DNA of 64,000 nt from Diprion similis (Eukaryota > Arthropoda > Insecta > Hymenoptera > Diprionidae), in contig NC_060107.1 of assembly GCF_021155765.1 (NCBI RefSeq), positions 13,440,501 to 13,504,500 of the forward strand. Reading direction: 5' to 3'. Positions 1 through 14,246 of this stretch are shown here, one piece after another. The notes beneath the pieces were generated by a model, which saw only the letters and a list, made by a program, of their open reading frames with translations, did not search any database and was not told the DNA's origin. The position numbers and the translations under genes were made by a program. Each line of letters begins with the position of its first letter. The stretch's first letter is position 1.

Positions 1-3000
1 CAGAAACTATTCCAACGTTACGGGAAACAGTGGATCGGCTTGGAATGTTCAAAATGGCGCTGTTCCTCAAGGTGCTCAAGTCAACACCGCTCAGCGCAAT
101 GTTGTTCCAAGTCAGTCTACTGGAACACTATCACAAAATGTGCCTCGATTAAATCACGTAACTGCGCCTGCCAGCATAGCGACGGCGAATACTGCGGATG
201 CACCGGAACCGTCTAAGGCCGAGGAAGAGCCTGAACCGGAATACACGTCGACAGGGAAAGTCAGGCAATTCTTAATAAATCCATTGACTGGGCTCTTGGA
301 GCCGATGCCTAGCGAGAGTTCGGATTCGGAACCAGAGAGTGCGGTCGACAATCAGGACGAGTTCTTTTCTTTTCCATCACCGTCTAACGACAGATCAAAT
401 TCCATATTTTCGGACGATGATGCGGACAGTAATTTCTCCAGAAGAAACGACACCACCACAAATACAGATCAATCCGACTCTGAAACGACGGTGAAATCCA
501 CCGCCAGTGAGGGCAGTTTAAAACATAACAGAATAAAGTCTAGCAGAGAATTAGCTCACAGTCCGATGCCAGGTGAGAAAATAAAACTGCGTCTGAAACT
601 GGAGAAATCTGAACCAGTTACACCCGCCTACAAGGTCGATGTCTCATTTGTTAACATGCCACCTGTTAGGAAAGCTGACAAATCTGTGAATAAAATATTT
701 TCGGCCGGTATCCAAAGTTCAGGTCCAGCCGGTGATGAACCTAGAGTGCCTCCGTTACACATCTCTTTAAGAGGTCGCAACGCATCCGTAGTTCAAATCA
801 GAAAAAAGGAAAAGAAAGCTTTGAAGGAGGGTGAATTTGAGTCTTTAACGATAAAACGACGCGGTAAACTGAAGAAAATGAAAGAATCCACAGACGGTAA
901 TAAATTGCTTCAAAAAAAGTCATCTTTAAGTATGATTATCGGTACTTCGTCCGTATCTAAATTTCCGTTATCAAATTCAACCGTCATCAACAGCACTAAC
1001 CCTGTGTCGAAAATGAACAGTGCCCTTCAAACCGTCATGAATAGAGCAAACGCCTCGAAGCAAGATTCGCCGTTGGATGGCGCGAAATTACAGACAGTTA
1101 TAGCAAAACCCAGTTCCAGCAAGACCAGCGACGTGGACGACATACCGCTCAACAGTAGAATACCATCACCTGTTAAGCATAAGTCAACGATTTTGAATCC
1201 GACTGCAAATTCTCAGCCGGTTTTGGCCAAAACTCAATTGGAAACTGAGGTCCAAAACCACACGAGTGAACATAAAATCGGAGGAGGTAAATATTCTGCA
1301 ATAAAATTCATGCTATTTTTCAATTAATGATTTCTTTTTTAAAAAAAGCTAAAATGAAAATTGAATTTCTGTTTAGGCAAGACCAAAAGAAGAGATTCTA
1401 AGAAGAAATCGGAGACCAGCGACGGCTTATATCGTGAGCAAAATTTATTATCTGGTGGGAGGATTTTGGACAACCAGATGAAATGGCGAAAATTCGGTTA
1501 TAAAGGAAATCCGGGACAACCCATAAAGAAAACTGAGGCAGCATTAACCGAAAGTTTTCCACATAAGGTTAAAAAAGTTGGAGAAGTTCGGAGAACTAGT
1601 GATAGTGACATTAACAGAACTGTAAGTGAAACAGCCAATGCCTTGAGCGTAGTGACGTCGAGACTAACTGAAATTAATGGAATCAAGAAAGACCTCGTCA
1701 GTCAAGAAAAAAGAAGACGACTGAGTTCGGTGGACGAGAAGGATCTACGTTTAGCAGGTATTATATTTCATCCACCTTATTTATATATTTCTCATTCTTA
1801 AACAGTGTACAGTTGAGTCAAATTACAATTGATTATGTGTTTTTGATCAATGACTGAACACAAACAATTGCATGTTTAAATTCTATGCTTTATCACACAT
1901 GCATCGAAAACCTAATTTCCGATACCTGTAACACGTACCTAAAATGACCGTTTGGAGTGCTGTTGCATGGTCTGAATCATATGAAGCATCGTGCACCGCT
2001 ATGTGTGTGCACTTTGTCGTATAGAGCACTGTGTGCGACTACGAAAAACTGTGCACTGCTACACTTGCGCACTCGAAGTAAACCGAGTAAGGCTAAGTCT
2101 GATATATAGCTGACACTGTAGCCCATTTCAGGCCCGTGTTACAGGCATCAAAACTCGTTTTCAACGCATTCATGATTGAAATATTGTATGCGATTAGTGA
2201 TGAAACTGGAAAATGGTGATTTGTATGCGAACTCCGCACTTGTTTCCGGTTCACGCATGGACTCATCACCATTCTCTGGTTTTCGTCGTTTCTTCTATAA
2301 AGTACTATTCTGAGCAACTATACTGCAAATTTTCCAAATAGCCAAGTCCAATGAGTTTGAAGTTCGCGACAATTATGTAACGATACATTCTGAGGTGAAA
2401 CGTTATTTTTCAATATTTGAAGAATTAGAAAATATAATAAATGCTAATAAGCAAAACAAGTCTCACCTTCTGAATACTCAACACCTTGAAAGTCATTGTA
2501 AAGTTACAAATTGTTGATTTTTCGCCAATATTTTGTTACGTCAACGTTAATGACTTCAAACGTGTGAAGTCCACGATCAAAAGCTTTTCATTCGTTATTC
2601 CATTGTGGAGTATTTAATTCTGTGTTATTTTACAGAATCTCAGAATGCGGAGACGACACAGCTCCACAGCCATAAGAGTGTTTCCGACGGTGTAACTCAA
2701 AATTCAAATCCAAAGATCAATTCGAGTTTTGACAATGAGAATTTTATCGCAAATCCTCCGAGCAGCCTTGAAAGTAACCTTGAAAGTAAACCTCCAGCTC
2801 CCTGTGCAGTTGACGTTTCATCTAAAAATCCACAAGAAAGGTTACCGGATCAGATTGCTAAAATTAAAACTGAGACGGAGAGACTAGGTGCTAAAATGAA
2901 TTCGACCGCTGTGAATAAGACTCACAACATCGTTGCTAAGGTGAAAAATCACGTATCCGCGAAGAACGAAGTTAACCCGAACTTGAATAGGCATAAGGTG

Positions 3001-6000
3001 GAACAAACGCATAAAAAGATTGTTCAGAATCACGTAATAAAATCACAGTCCGAAAGACCAGGGACAGTGACCAAGTTAGAAAACATGCAACGGATCAGTC
3101 TGTTGAAGAACTCACAGAATACGCCTGTCAGCAACACCGAACAGCCGAATAGAGTTCAAAATATTGATTTATCCGTTAAGCCGATATTGCCGATAGGTGA
3201 TATTAACGTGACGGAGGCAAAAGTCAAGCAGAAATTGCTCGAAAATACGGTGCCTGTTGGACTGGGAGTCGATGCAAGTGCGGAAAGAGTTGGCAATGGC
3301 GGTGGAGGTGAGGATTCTGGTATAGAATCGATGGACGCGCTGTCGGAAAAATCACCCAACCAAGGAGAATCCCCGTTGCACAGACCAACAACCGAGTCCA
3401 TACCTCAATCTACAAATAAAAACGCGATTCAGGGTGAAACCCCAATGCAGACAACCAATAAGAACGTGCCTTCCTCGACTAGCGATAGTAATATGTGTTC
3501 AAACTCGGAAATTCTGAAAACTGGTGATCCGAAAAGACTAAGTCCCGTGTCAGTTGCTAGTTATCTAGAAAATCGTTTGAAACATGACACAGCTGGAAAC
3601 TCAAGTGAGCGTAGTGTTATTAATGTGTCTAGTGAAAAAGCAGCGTTTGCAAAGTCGCAGGACAATGACAAAGCAGCGTCTGCCGCAAGTGCAGAAGTTA
3701 CGGACAATGGTAAAAATATTGCAAGTCCATTGGTCACGGCCTCGACTACCGTTGCGCCAAGTTCCGTGCTGACTCAATCGAGCTGTGACAAACTTTTACA
3801 GTGTACAAATACAGAGATCAAAGATGTTTCACTTACGGATAGTTTTGCAGTGAAACCACTTAAATTAGATACTTCTGTTAATCTGAATAACCAAAATGAA
3901 CTAAACAAAGTAGATGTTAGTCATGAACAATCAAACGTTGTCCAACAGTCGCCCAATAAGGACTTAAAGACTTCGTTGGATGACAGTTGTGCAAATATTT
4001 TAAGCGACAGTCCTATCGGACAAAATAACAACAATGGCGTGCCTGTAATACAAAATCATGTTGCGTATAGTAAAGTTAAAAACGATAAAATCGAACCGAC
4101 GTTAATTCAAGCTAATCTAAAGCCAGAAAATACATGCTCAAACATACAAACTCTTACACCGGATATTAAAACTGAACCAAATTTAGATGTAAAGTTGCAC
4201 GACACCAGGCAAGTTGAATTGCCCAATAATTCAGCTCATCCTTTGAATTCAACCCTTGGCAATAAAGTCGAAACAGATAAGAATCAGATGTCCAATGTAC
4301 AAACTCAGCAACTCGTGGTTAAAGAATCGTCACCGGTTTGTTTACACAAGGTGAACGACGAGTTGGTTAAAAAAATTGTCAGTGACGTTGTGACGGAAAC
4401 AAATGTTGGCATCGAATCACCGTCAGCGGATGATCCTCAGCCGATTAGAATTACTCCGCCTCTATATACGTACTCCAATCCAGTAGTTTTGCAACGAGAC
4501 GAAACCCCCAGCCCAGCGGCGCATAACCAAGAGGTGGAGACCAGCGAAGTAGATCATGCCAAGCGGAAACGTAGAAGAAAACAGGAACTGGAAGGTCGAC
4601 AAGATGTGATATGCATAGAAGATAACGAAGATTCACATTTTCTCGATCGATTAAACTCAAATAATTCGAACGATTATGTTAAGCCAAAATCGCTGTTGGA
4701 ACAGCTCCTGATAGAGATTCCTGCAGAAAATACTGAAAAAAGATCACTGAGAACGAGATCGCAGAAACTGAACAGTCCTGACATTGTTAAAACGCCGAAA
4801 AGTAGTCCACATGGCCAGAATAAAATAGAAGAACGCCGTAGCATATCGCCCTATGCTAAGGCAAGTCCAAAGATGGGTGCGTCGAAGTTATCGCCTAATG
4901 TGTCAACGGCCAAAATTGGTAAGAGAAAAAGACAAGAAAGCGAAAGTTCTGTTGCGTCAAGTACAGCGGATGATCCTCAACCCAGACCAGGGAAACGAAA
5001 ATGTTCGGAAAATGCTGCGGAATTAATCAAAGCTTATATGGGGGTTGAAGAATGTGGATCTAATAAGAAACAAGTAACTACAAAGGAGGAGCAGAGTAAA
5101 AAAGTCTTCAACGTACTGCCAAAAGCAAAAAAAGGTGGGTTTTGAGAGCTAATTGTTAGATTCGTACACTTATCCAGCCATCTACTCGTTTAATTAATTT
5201 TACACACCTTAATTTGTCTATGTTATATATTCATTCATCCATTCATTTCTTTATTATTCCTGCTCCAGTATTTTTTTCAAGATCTCGGCACCTTATTTTT
5301 TACCTCCTACATTTATAATAATACCAATTTCAACACTTTTAGGACCAATTTTAGTAGATGTGGATTCCTCAGATGACGAACCGCTGATTGAAATAGCGGA
5401 AAAAGCAAGAATGCGAATGTCGGATGAGGCACCTGCAGCATCTCCAAAGCCTAGAGATCCCAAGTAAATATTGAACATTAATACCAAGTTATCGCTTCAC
5501 GAACTTTCGCTCTGCGGAGAGCTAATGAAAACAATAAAGTGAGGTTTCTCATATTGGCATATTATACATTAAACAGTGCCATGTAACGGTCTCATCATAC
5601 CCGACTTTACCATTGTTGCTTCCATAGAGTTTTCAGTTCTGAATTTTATTTAAAATTTTTCCAATTCACACCCTGATTATTGTAACAGAACAGATGGAAA
5701 GCCCTTAATTGTAAATACCATCACGGTGATGTAACAATTTTTGTTGCAGAATGAATGCAAGTGGTCCAGTGACGGGAGGTCAAATTATTTCTAGCAATAC
5801 ATCAAACACATCAAATGCTACTAACCGAGTGCAAAGAGAAAGCCGACTATTGACTACCAAACAGCCACCTAGCGGAGCGTCTGTATCGACCGGAAAGGAA
5901 AGACTTCGAGGAACATCCGTATCCAGCAATGAATCCATTGGCGAGATCCCGACACGCAGGTCGGTGAGGCAAAACACCGCATCGCCGTTGGCGACTCCTG

Positions 6001-8480
6001 CTGGTAACACTCGAGGGGCTTCCAGATCCGTGGATGACGTTAACAGAAGAAAGACGCGTAGTGGAGCTGGTGAGTAAGAAACTTATTCAAGTCTTCGTCA
6101 AAAAGAGAGAAAAAGAAAGGAATAGCAATGAATTATACAGGATATAGTCATGTAAGATAACAAAGAGACTTAAATTTGCCCACTATGTCAAACGTTATGG
6201 CTTGATCAGTCTGCATATGAAAGGAACGTATTTGAAACGTAGCATTTCCAAAGCTTGCACAGAATTTTTATGGATATAGTGATTAGCCTTTACCTTAAAT
6301 TTTCAATTGGAATGTTGATACGTACATTTGGTACAGGCTCTTGAAATAATTATGCCGTATTTTTTCTTCTTTTGTTAAAAGTAAAAATTGCAAACGTTAT
6401 AAGCAGTTGAATTTCAGTGTTTTTTCTACATATAGTTATATCTTATGATGAAATCACAACTCTATTGTTGTCAATTCATCGTATAAGATGTAATTTTTGT
6501 GCAATTGAAATAAGAAAAAATATGACCTAATTATATTCTCATGAACTGTTCGAATCCACAATAAAGAAAACATAGAAAAAAACAAACAAACTGGATTTGG
6601 CCCAATAATTTTTACTACAGAGACATACAAGGACTTGTGATGATCTTTGTTTTACTAATTCTGATACATTGAAATATCTAGAGATGTGATTTGTTACAAA
6701 CGATATGCCGTAGGTTACTTTCATATCTAGGGTTATTTTCTTTTACAAATACGTTTATAAGCGCTCAGTAGAACCCAAGAGAATAGCAAAATATAAGTCA
6801 GTACAACAAGTATAATGGAATCGAATATATATTATCAACAAGAGGAGGCACATTTTTCTTTGCGAACCTATTACGAATATTTTATGACCATCAGATAAGA
6901 TGTATTGAACAAGCAATCACATCCAAATAAGCGGTATATGAAACTTGAACCGAGAAATTTAATTCGAGTCCAACAAATTTTTATCCTAGTTCCAAATATC
7001 GTTAAAATTTTCTGCAATCATGACTTTTTTCATCACAATTTTTCCTCCTCCCTCTGGTAATGTTCTGTTAAAATATCTGTAATGTTGCTTTTTTGATCCA
7101 AAATTTGCTTGATCCGTTAGTATTATACTATTAGCATGCAGCTTAAGGGAACACGTCAGTGAAAATCTATCATGATTTGATTAATCTGAAGTTAATATCA
7201 TAATAAAGCTTCATTAAACAAGTGGTCTTTACCCAGTTTCAATAAATTATGTTCCACATATAACGAGACATTATTTAAAATAACATCGAATAGTGATATT
7301 TGTGGAAAAACTCCATGTAGTACAATTTTAGAAATGAAAATTTGTAAAAAGTCCATAGATATTGGACGAGCACAGGAAACAAATATTGCTATGAAAATTG
7401 ACATTCGACAAGTTTTCACATAATTATATCAATAAGTTACATTAAACCATTAATTTTAATTCACAGAAACTAGTATCCAACTTTTTTTAAAACATGGAGA
7501 TTTAAAAAACACTACTTTTTAGAGTTATTCTAAATAATATCTGGACTCATATGGAACGGAATTGATTAAAACTGTATGAAAGCACTTGTTTTATGAAGCT
7601 TTATTTCGAGTTTCAAGAAATTTATATGTAACTTAAGACTAAAAAGAACAGCTGTACTTTCTTGTTCTTTGAAAACAGGATGAAAATTCATTGTTTTAAT
7701 TATTAAAATTACGTGTGAATCATTGGTTTGGATTAATTGATGTTTAAAACAATGTAGGAATCTATATACAAGAGTTCAAAAGAAAACTGATTTTTATTAA
7801 TTTTTTTCTTAATTCTTAGACGGTAGATCCATAAATAATTTCAAGGATGTATGATATATTTTTTTACAACATTTAAAAATTTCAAGCCTTAAAGTTGAAA
7901 TTTTTGGTTACCATTAGATTCGCGTGAACCTTTTTACATTTTAAGGAAATCAAAAAGTTATTGAGTATCACTGATGTGTACCCTTAATAAGGCAGTAAAA
8001 AAATGGGATCGTGATTCAATGCATCTCATGCTGAGCGTATATGACAAAGATTATTTCATATGGATTTCGAATTTTATTAAGAATTACTTAGGAAAATATG
8101 AGAATGAACGACGTTTGTAACGGAAAGTGTAATTACCTTGTGTAATGCAATACAAGTGCACAGGAAGAGTGCTGGATGTAATAAAATATTATTCTTTTTG
8201 TACTATTATTGAAGGTATTAATGATGTTATATCAGAAGTAGCCTACAGAGTATCTCAATATTCAGAGTCTCTTTTCCAATCGTGTACCATCTGTGTTACA
8301 AAACGCAATCAATTTACCAAGCGTCTGCAATTTCCTCACTATCCAGTGCGCTTACTTGTATCCAGACTCTTAGGTTCTACTGTAATGCCAGACACCTTCT
8401 ATAGCACGAGTGGTGTTTTAGTGACAGTCGAGAAGGCGGAGCAGGGGAAAAGGCGACGAATATCGCGAGAGACCAAATGA
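1..8480 (+). CDS. Ncoa6: Nuclear receptor coactivator 6-like protein (5' partial)
   Basis: Seen: the coding exons are <1-1286, 1377-1757, 2636-5134, 5343-5463, 5750-6069 and 8422-8480. From base 2 they join into 1554 uninterrupted codons ending in TGA; all junctions are GT-AG and the phases agree. The product is long, disordered and rich in Ser, Asn and Lys. It has an acidic Ser/Glu region early on, then a basic conserved-looking block (about 580-830), and a single LXXLL motif (LEQLL, bases 4696-4710). The last exon adds about 20 basic residues with KRRR. Known: NCOA6 is a nuclear LXXLL coactivator within MLL3/4 (Trr) H3K4 methyltransferase complexes and, in Drosophila, works with Yorkie. Inference: identity rests on overall architecture and recognised segments, not an alignment; another large nuclear cofactor is possible. 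The N-terminal part is outside the window. The acceptor of the last exon has a modest pyrimidine tract, so that exon is the least certain. Confidence 0.55.
6070..8421 (+). other. Last intron of the NCOA6-like gene
   Basis: This 2.35-kb intron separates the fifth visible exon (donor CTG then GTGAGT) from the short terminal coding exon. It is AT-rich and stop-laden in all frames. The 111-codon open frame ending at 8480 is coding only from 8422; the rest is intron. I see no nested gene or clear repeat in it. Confidence 0.5.
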
Positions 8481-11400
8481 CCTTCGGGGAGCGACCTTGA
8501 CAGCGATTAGCTACCGTCGCTAGTCAGGGCTCGTCTGTCTATTTGTCTGTCTGTTAACAATGTTAGTTCAATTGCTGTGTGGCTGGACCCCACCTGGTGA
8601 CTATGTAGCATCAATAATAACGCACAATGTCAATACAGTGTTGCCCGAGTGTACAGTAACTGGACTAGTGTTGGATGGCGAGTAGTAACGCAGATTTCAC
8701 CCTTTTCCTCCTCAATACCTGGATAATAAGTGAGCGTCTCCTTCTTTCCATAGCTTATTTGTCAAGGGAACAAAATTGTTAGACCATTTGTTCCGAATAG
8801 TGGATTACGCGGCACCGTAATCATTTCAGCCTACTTCAGATAGACTTTCTTCTTAAATTTTAATTACAATTTTCCTTCTTTTCGGTCTTACATCAAGTCG
8901 ATGTATCAATGTCGGTTCTATTTCAAAACTCAATGAATTCTATTCCGCTAATCCTTCAGCGGCTTTGCCGCCAATGTAAAATTTCAGAATAGATATTCTC
9001 CTGAGATTCTATCTAAAATGCTTCACCAAAGTGTGAAATAATTGTATTTAGGAAACTATATAAAGTCGATTCAACTTCACATGACTTTGTGACATGAAAT
9101 AATATCTTGGAAAAAGAAAATCGTTGTGTAAAAAACTTTTGTCCAGTGAAACTAGTTATCTTACTATAGAACTCTATTCTGCCTTGTATTATACGCTATC
9201 CAGCACTCTTCCATTTGCCTCACCATTCGGTAGTACTATTTAGTAATTTAGATTAACTCCGACTTATTGTATGCTATTCGATTTCGCCAGTGATTACATC
9301 ACACGGAAGAATCCTAACAATGCCTAGTCTACGTGGGTTCTATCTCTTTGAATCTTAAATGATATTGCCTCTTGTAAAGACGTCTCGAGTACCAGAGTGG
9401 CGCAAAAACATTCAGACATGTACCAATAATTCGCTAGCCCCGATCTCTTGTTTTAAATTTCAAAGGATATCACACTCAAAATTGAAAATGTACGGTAAAA
9501 AATTTTCTACTATATTGCCCAGGTATCCAAGGCATCTGTTTTGCTCATTTTAGTATTCGTCTAACACAATTTCCGAACGTAACGCTCCATGATGAATATG
9601 AATATGAATTTGAAACTGTCATTACTGCCGTAACATGGTGAATCAACTGTACACTTGTGACAAAATAATTATTTCTATTTTGGTTTAGGTGATGATTGTT
9701 TAGGTATCCTTTGCCAGCAGACTGTGTTTATAGTTGTCTAATCAATAAGGATTTCTTGTTAATTTATTTTGTTATTGTTCATACTATATTATTAAATATA
9801 TTACTATCGTAACGGTTACAGTTGTAAAAATCTAGAAACATATATACGTGTATATACCATTCTTTTCATATTTTTTTTTTTTTTTCTACTTTCTTTTTCT
9901 CACCCAGTTACTGGCATCCAGCATCTATTTTCTATGTAATCAACATATACGACAAAGATTCTGAGATATTGGCCATATCTTTGATTATAGCATGTAAATA
10001 AAATAATTGTTACACCGGGCACTGATACCGTTATATTTAATAAAATTTCCTTCTATTTGACAAAAGAGAAAAAAGATAAAGAAAACCGCAATAACTCTTT
10101 TGAGTTCCTCGTGGTAAGAGAGTTAACAATTACAATCATTGAATTGAAATATTTTTCTATCGATAATGTATTTCTACTAAATATGGATGCTTATTTTTGT
10201 TTTTGAACCCTATAAATGTAGTCTGTTGGTGGTAATGCTGCCTCGAATTAGTACTTCGTGCAGGACTGGGTTATAGGAAAAATTAACAAAGGATTTATTT
10301 TATTTATAAAAAGTAAGAGGAACACTGGGATATATGATTAATGATTCATGCATAAATATACGGAAATGATGATAATAATAATAAAAAAAATTATTAATAC
10401 AGTGTTAATTTGATAGGTAATATATGAATGAATATATTTTGTAAATAATTTCTTGTATAGACACTCGTGCATCTCCCTTTGTAAATATAGAAACTGTTAA
10501 ATTTTTATTAAATTAGTAATTAAATAATAAATATCATTGCAACTCCACTGTCACTACTATTAGCTGTTTAAAAAAAAAATTGAATGAAAATGAAAAAAAA
10601 AAAAAAATATGTAAGTACATGTTTTAAATAATTTCTCTTTGACATTATCACACATGATATAGGTATGAGAACTACTAGAATATTGTTTTTTTTCGCAAGA
10701 AATACATCTAGTTTTATAACATGTAAATGTAAATTAAATCTTTTAAACTATATGAAATTGATGATAATGCAGCCTTGTGTAGCTATCTGTCTTTCTTATG
10801 ATGATTAAGAATAAATTAGTTTACAATTTAACTATCGAGATTATTAATGGTAATTGCAAAACCCTACCATTATTTTTTTAATATTATCTTAAACCGTTAT
10901 AAATTTACCTTCATATTGCGTCTTGACTCCTCATTTTTCGCTTCGAAACATTCGTTGATTTATTATTATAGGTCCTTCCGTTTAATATTATTGTTGTGAG
11001 ATTTCATTTAATGCATTGAGTTTCGGATGTCCTTGGTCTCGTGACAGGATGAGGCAATTGTAATCAATACAAGTATCCGCATGAAACTAATCATTTTGCA
11101 CCTTTTGTACAAAATGTTTGTAAGTACGTCATAAGTTGGAAGTAGAAAACTAACGAGGCAAGCAAAAGCAAGCTTCCGTCAAAAATGTATCATTGTGTAA
11201 AAAAAAAATTCATCCAAGATCCTTCATTTTACATGAAAAGTCTCTACTAAAGCATTTTCAATTTACTTTCCATGGAAGTTTTCGGTCTGTCTAAGGAATT
11301 TGCAAATCAGAAATCAATTAATGGGCATCACGTGTGTATAGGGACTATTCAGTTTTCTGGATAAAAAAATTTCCCCTGTACATAATTATTGTTGCTGTTA

Positions 11401-13019
11401 TAAGTTCTCATGTTCTTATAATAATTATTTAGCTTAAAATTCGCGTATTGAAGTAGGAACTGCTTCAATCGCCTATGACCTATTGTATATAGTAGAATAT
11501 TTCCCTTTTACTTTAATAAAAATCAGGAACGAAGTGTACATAGCTTGGATACAAATGAATATAAGAAATAATTTTAATTTGATCCGTAACGTATGTTAGG
11601 ATGGGATAAAGTGTAATGTAAAATGTAGCTAAATAAAATATGAATTTAAAAATTATTGCAGATAAATGAAAATTGTAATTTCGATGTAAAATATTTCCAT
11701 TGACAGTAGATAGCTAGACTAGGTATTATTATGTTACAATTTTATTATTGCATATAACATTTATATAACTGTATAGATTATAAACGAGGCAAGCTTCACG
11801 TGTACATATTTTCAAATATCCTTGTAGTTAAGTGAATTTTAAGGACACTCATATTATTACAAGACTACTAAGGAAGTTCCTAAATATATTTACCCTAATA
11901 ATTTTTCATGGTGACCAACTTGCTTCATAATCAACTAGAATTGTACATTGTGCACAAGTGGTTAATTGAAATATCTAGCAGAGAAAATCTGAAACTTGTT
12001 ACATGTCAGTCTTCTATGATTCATTCGCGTGTTATATCTAAGGAATAACACATAATTACTACAAAATGGAATATTGTAAAAATCTCAGTTGGTTGATAAC
12101 TAAATTCATATTTTAACATCTAATTCGGAATTTTACTGTAGTAGTTTGAACGCATGAAATTTTTGGAAAAAAGAACATTTCTTTTTCCATTATCTGGTCA
12201 TCTTGCAGAATTAATGGTGTGCGTATACACGTATTTGGTGACTTCTTTAGAAGGCTTAATTTTGCAAGCAAAGCTATAAATATTATACATTGCGTGCCGC
12301 GGGTTTTTCAAAATTGTTAAACAAAACTGTTAAATAATCTTGAAACGCGCCTTATAGCATAAAAAAATTTGTATTTTGAGTATTTGATTAAACGATACAA
12401 ATAGGAATAAAGATAAATGATTGATAATAACCCAAGTGGATACATAAACGAAAAATAAAATATTAGATACGATATTATATTTGTAGAAATGAACGATCAC
12501 GTGGAAGAAATCGCGCTATAAATATGAGAAAAAAAAAACATATTACAATTATATTACTATCTATTATTACACAAAGTAAATACACAATATAGTAATTTGC
12601 TAATTGTACCTTTTAATAATTATTATTGTAGACACATTGATGAAAAAAATTTTTTTCTTGTTATTAATTATTAATTACCTTAGACTTAGCAGAAAAATGA
12701 ATAATGTGTTATGAAAAAAAACTTTTGTTTTGCATTACACATCCCACAATGCTTCATATGTTTAATGCAACAACAAAATAGTTGTATCGTACAGACTACA
12801 AAGTAATGCATACATCTATTTGGTATTTTGTTGAGCTCTCGATCACTCATTTCGAAATTATTACTAGTCCCTGTCGAAATTTTTAAAACTAGTTCCACAA
12901 TCCAAAATCACACACAATTTATGTTGAATTTTTTAGATTTAAAAATGAAACTCAAACTTTCAACCAGCGCATACTAAAATCATATCCCATTTACATAATC
13001 AATATTTAATGCATCGAAC
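8481..13019. other. Probable long 3'UTR plus intergenic DNA
   Basis: There is no supportable coding sequence here on either strand. The region is very AT-rich with several AATAAA motifs (for example near 9990 and 10038) that could end the upstream transcript, plus homopolymer and simple ATA/ATT tracts. The short open frames are what chance gives in such DNA. The exact 3' end of the upstream gene cannot be placed by eye. Confidence 0.45.
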
Positions 13020-13555
13020 GGCGATATTATGAGGTTCGAATATGTCACAAAGAGTTGCGCGCAGTTGACTTCATTTGTCAGTTCCGTTAGATCCGACCAA
13101 TGATATCACAAGTCGAGACAGACTTCTTGTTTAAAAGGGCTCCAGTCACCTGAAAATTTCCTCATCGAATCGTGCCATATTTACGGAAAGTTAACTAATG
13201 GCATAGGTTTTCTCAGATTACGTGTGTGCTTTCATAATTCTCTATATCCCGGTCGGAAATGAAATTGAAATGGAAAAGAAATCGTAGAAGCAGTAAACCT
13301 TCAACAAGTCAGTAGTTCCATCGACCATGTTTGATGTGACATTATTTTATTTATTCATCATTATTCATAATAAATATTATCAGCGTTTTACGTTAACAAT
13401 GACTGAGGTAGCAGTGTACACTTTCATTCAAGCTACTTTTTAAAAATTTTCCCAGTCAGATTCGTACCCTCACTCTCGCATGATTTGACAAGAAAATTTT
13501 CCCGCTTCTGACGTCACGAAATATATATATATAACACATCGGGCCAGTGAGGCTT
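13020..13555 (-). mobile_element. Diverged copy of the TTAA-flanked element
   Basis: This stretch matches the reverse complement of 28984-29574 over most of its length. Shared blocks include the TTCGTGACGTCAGAAGCGGG motif (here inverted near 13500-13520), a block around GTTAGATCC/CCAATGAT near 13085-13105, and a GTGTGTGCTTT block near 13225. The ends are degenerate, so the limits are approximate. It has no coding capacity and is an old non-autonomous DNA-transposon copy lying inverted to the one about 16 kb downstream. Confidence 0.6.
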
Positions 13556-13573
13556 TTTTATTCAATAAATTAT

Positions 13574-13821
13574 GTTCCGAAATTAGCTCCTAGTGATAAT
13601 CACCAGTTTTTATCTCTCTTGCACCCCTAAGTTCGTGACTAGCTCTGTCTCTATCCTAGGGAGTTTTTAGCGCTGCCAGCTAGCTTCTGAGGGTGCATTC
13701 CGAAACTAGCTGACAGCGCTGAAAACTCCCTAGGACAGAGACAGAGCTAGTCACAAACTCGGCAGCGCAAAAGAAATAAGAGATTGTCGATAGCACTGGG
13801 AGCTAATTTCGGAATGTAGCC
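13574..13821. repeat. Palindromic repeat: head-to-head dimer of a 125-bp unit
   Basis: The left half (about 13574-13697) is the reverse complement of the right half (about 13698-13821). Both contain a GGGAGTTTTTAGCGCT-type core and end in an AGCTAATTTCGGAA-type sequence. The axis lies near 13698. A monomer of the same unit occurs at 30004-30129 and a 20-bp exact fragment at 27688-27707. Transcribed, it would form a long hairpin. It looks like a miniature inverted-repeat element. Confidence 0.7.
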
Positions 13822-14246
13822 TGATATAGCTGAATTTTGCCACTCATGAATTACTGATGGGGAACTCTCTTGTAGCACATTTTGCAGTGGTTTTACATAA
13901 TCACATAATATTCCCATATAACGTTTTTCACTGGCTGCACTTGACGCGCACTGAGTGAGAATTTGGCTGGGATTCCGCTTTTACTATAGGTTAAGAATTG
14001 GGAAAATTACTGTATGTTTGAAGGACCTCTTTTACCTGGGGAATTTTCGATGCTCTCTCTCTCTCTCACTTAGGGAATTTCCAGTGAAGAATAAAGCTGC
14101 ATTTTCATGTGCAGCAAACAGCCATAGACTGGCACCTTATACATGGTCTTCACTCGTCCACAAACGCTGTAGTGCTTATGACATCACGAAATATATTTTA
14201 ACAAGCCTGTTAGATACGGACCTATGGGTAATGTAACAGAAAATAA
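13822..14246 (+). promoter_or_regulatory. Upstream and 5'UTR region of SFSWAP
   Basis: This is the only sequence between the palindromic repeat and the SFSWAP start codon, so the promoter or 5'UTR probably lies here. It contains a short CT-rich run near 14052-14068. I see no clear TATA or initiator consensus, so no start site is called. An upstream non-coding exon further 5' cannot be excluded. Confidence 0.3.

Noticed and set aside
8145..8421. Upstream part of the frame that ends at 8480
   Set aside because: Only the last 20 codons fit the NCOA6-like splice model; the earlier part has no coding character and starts inside an intron.
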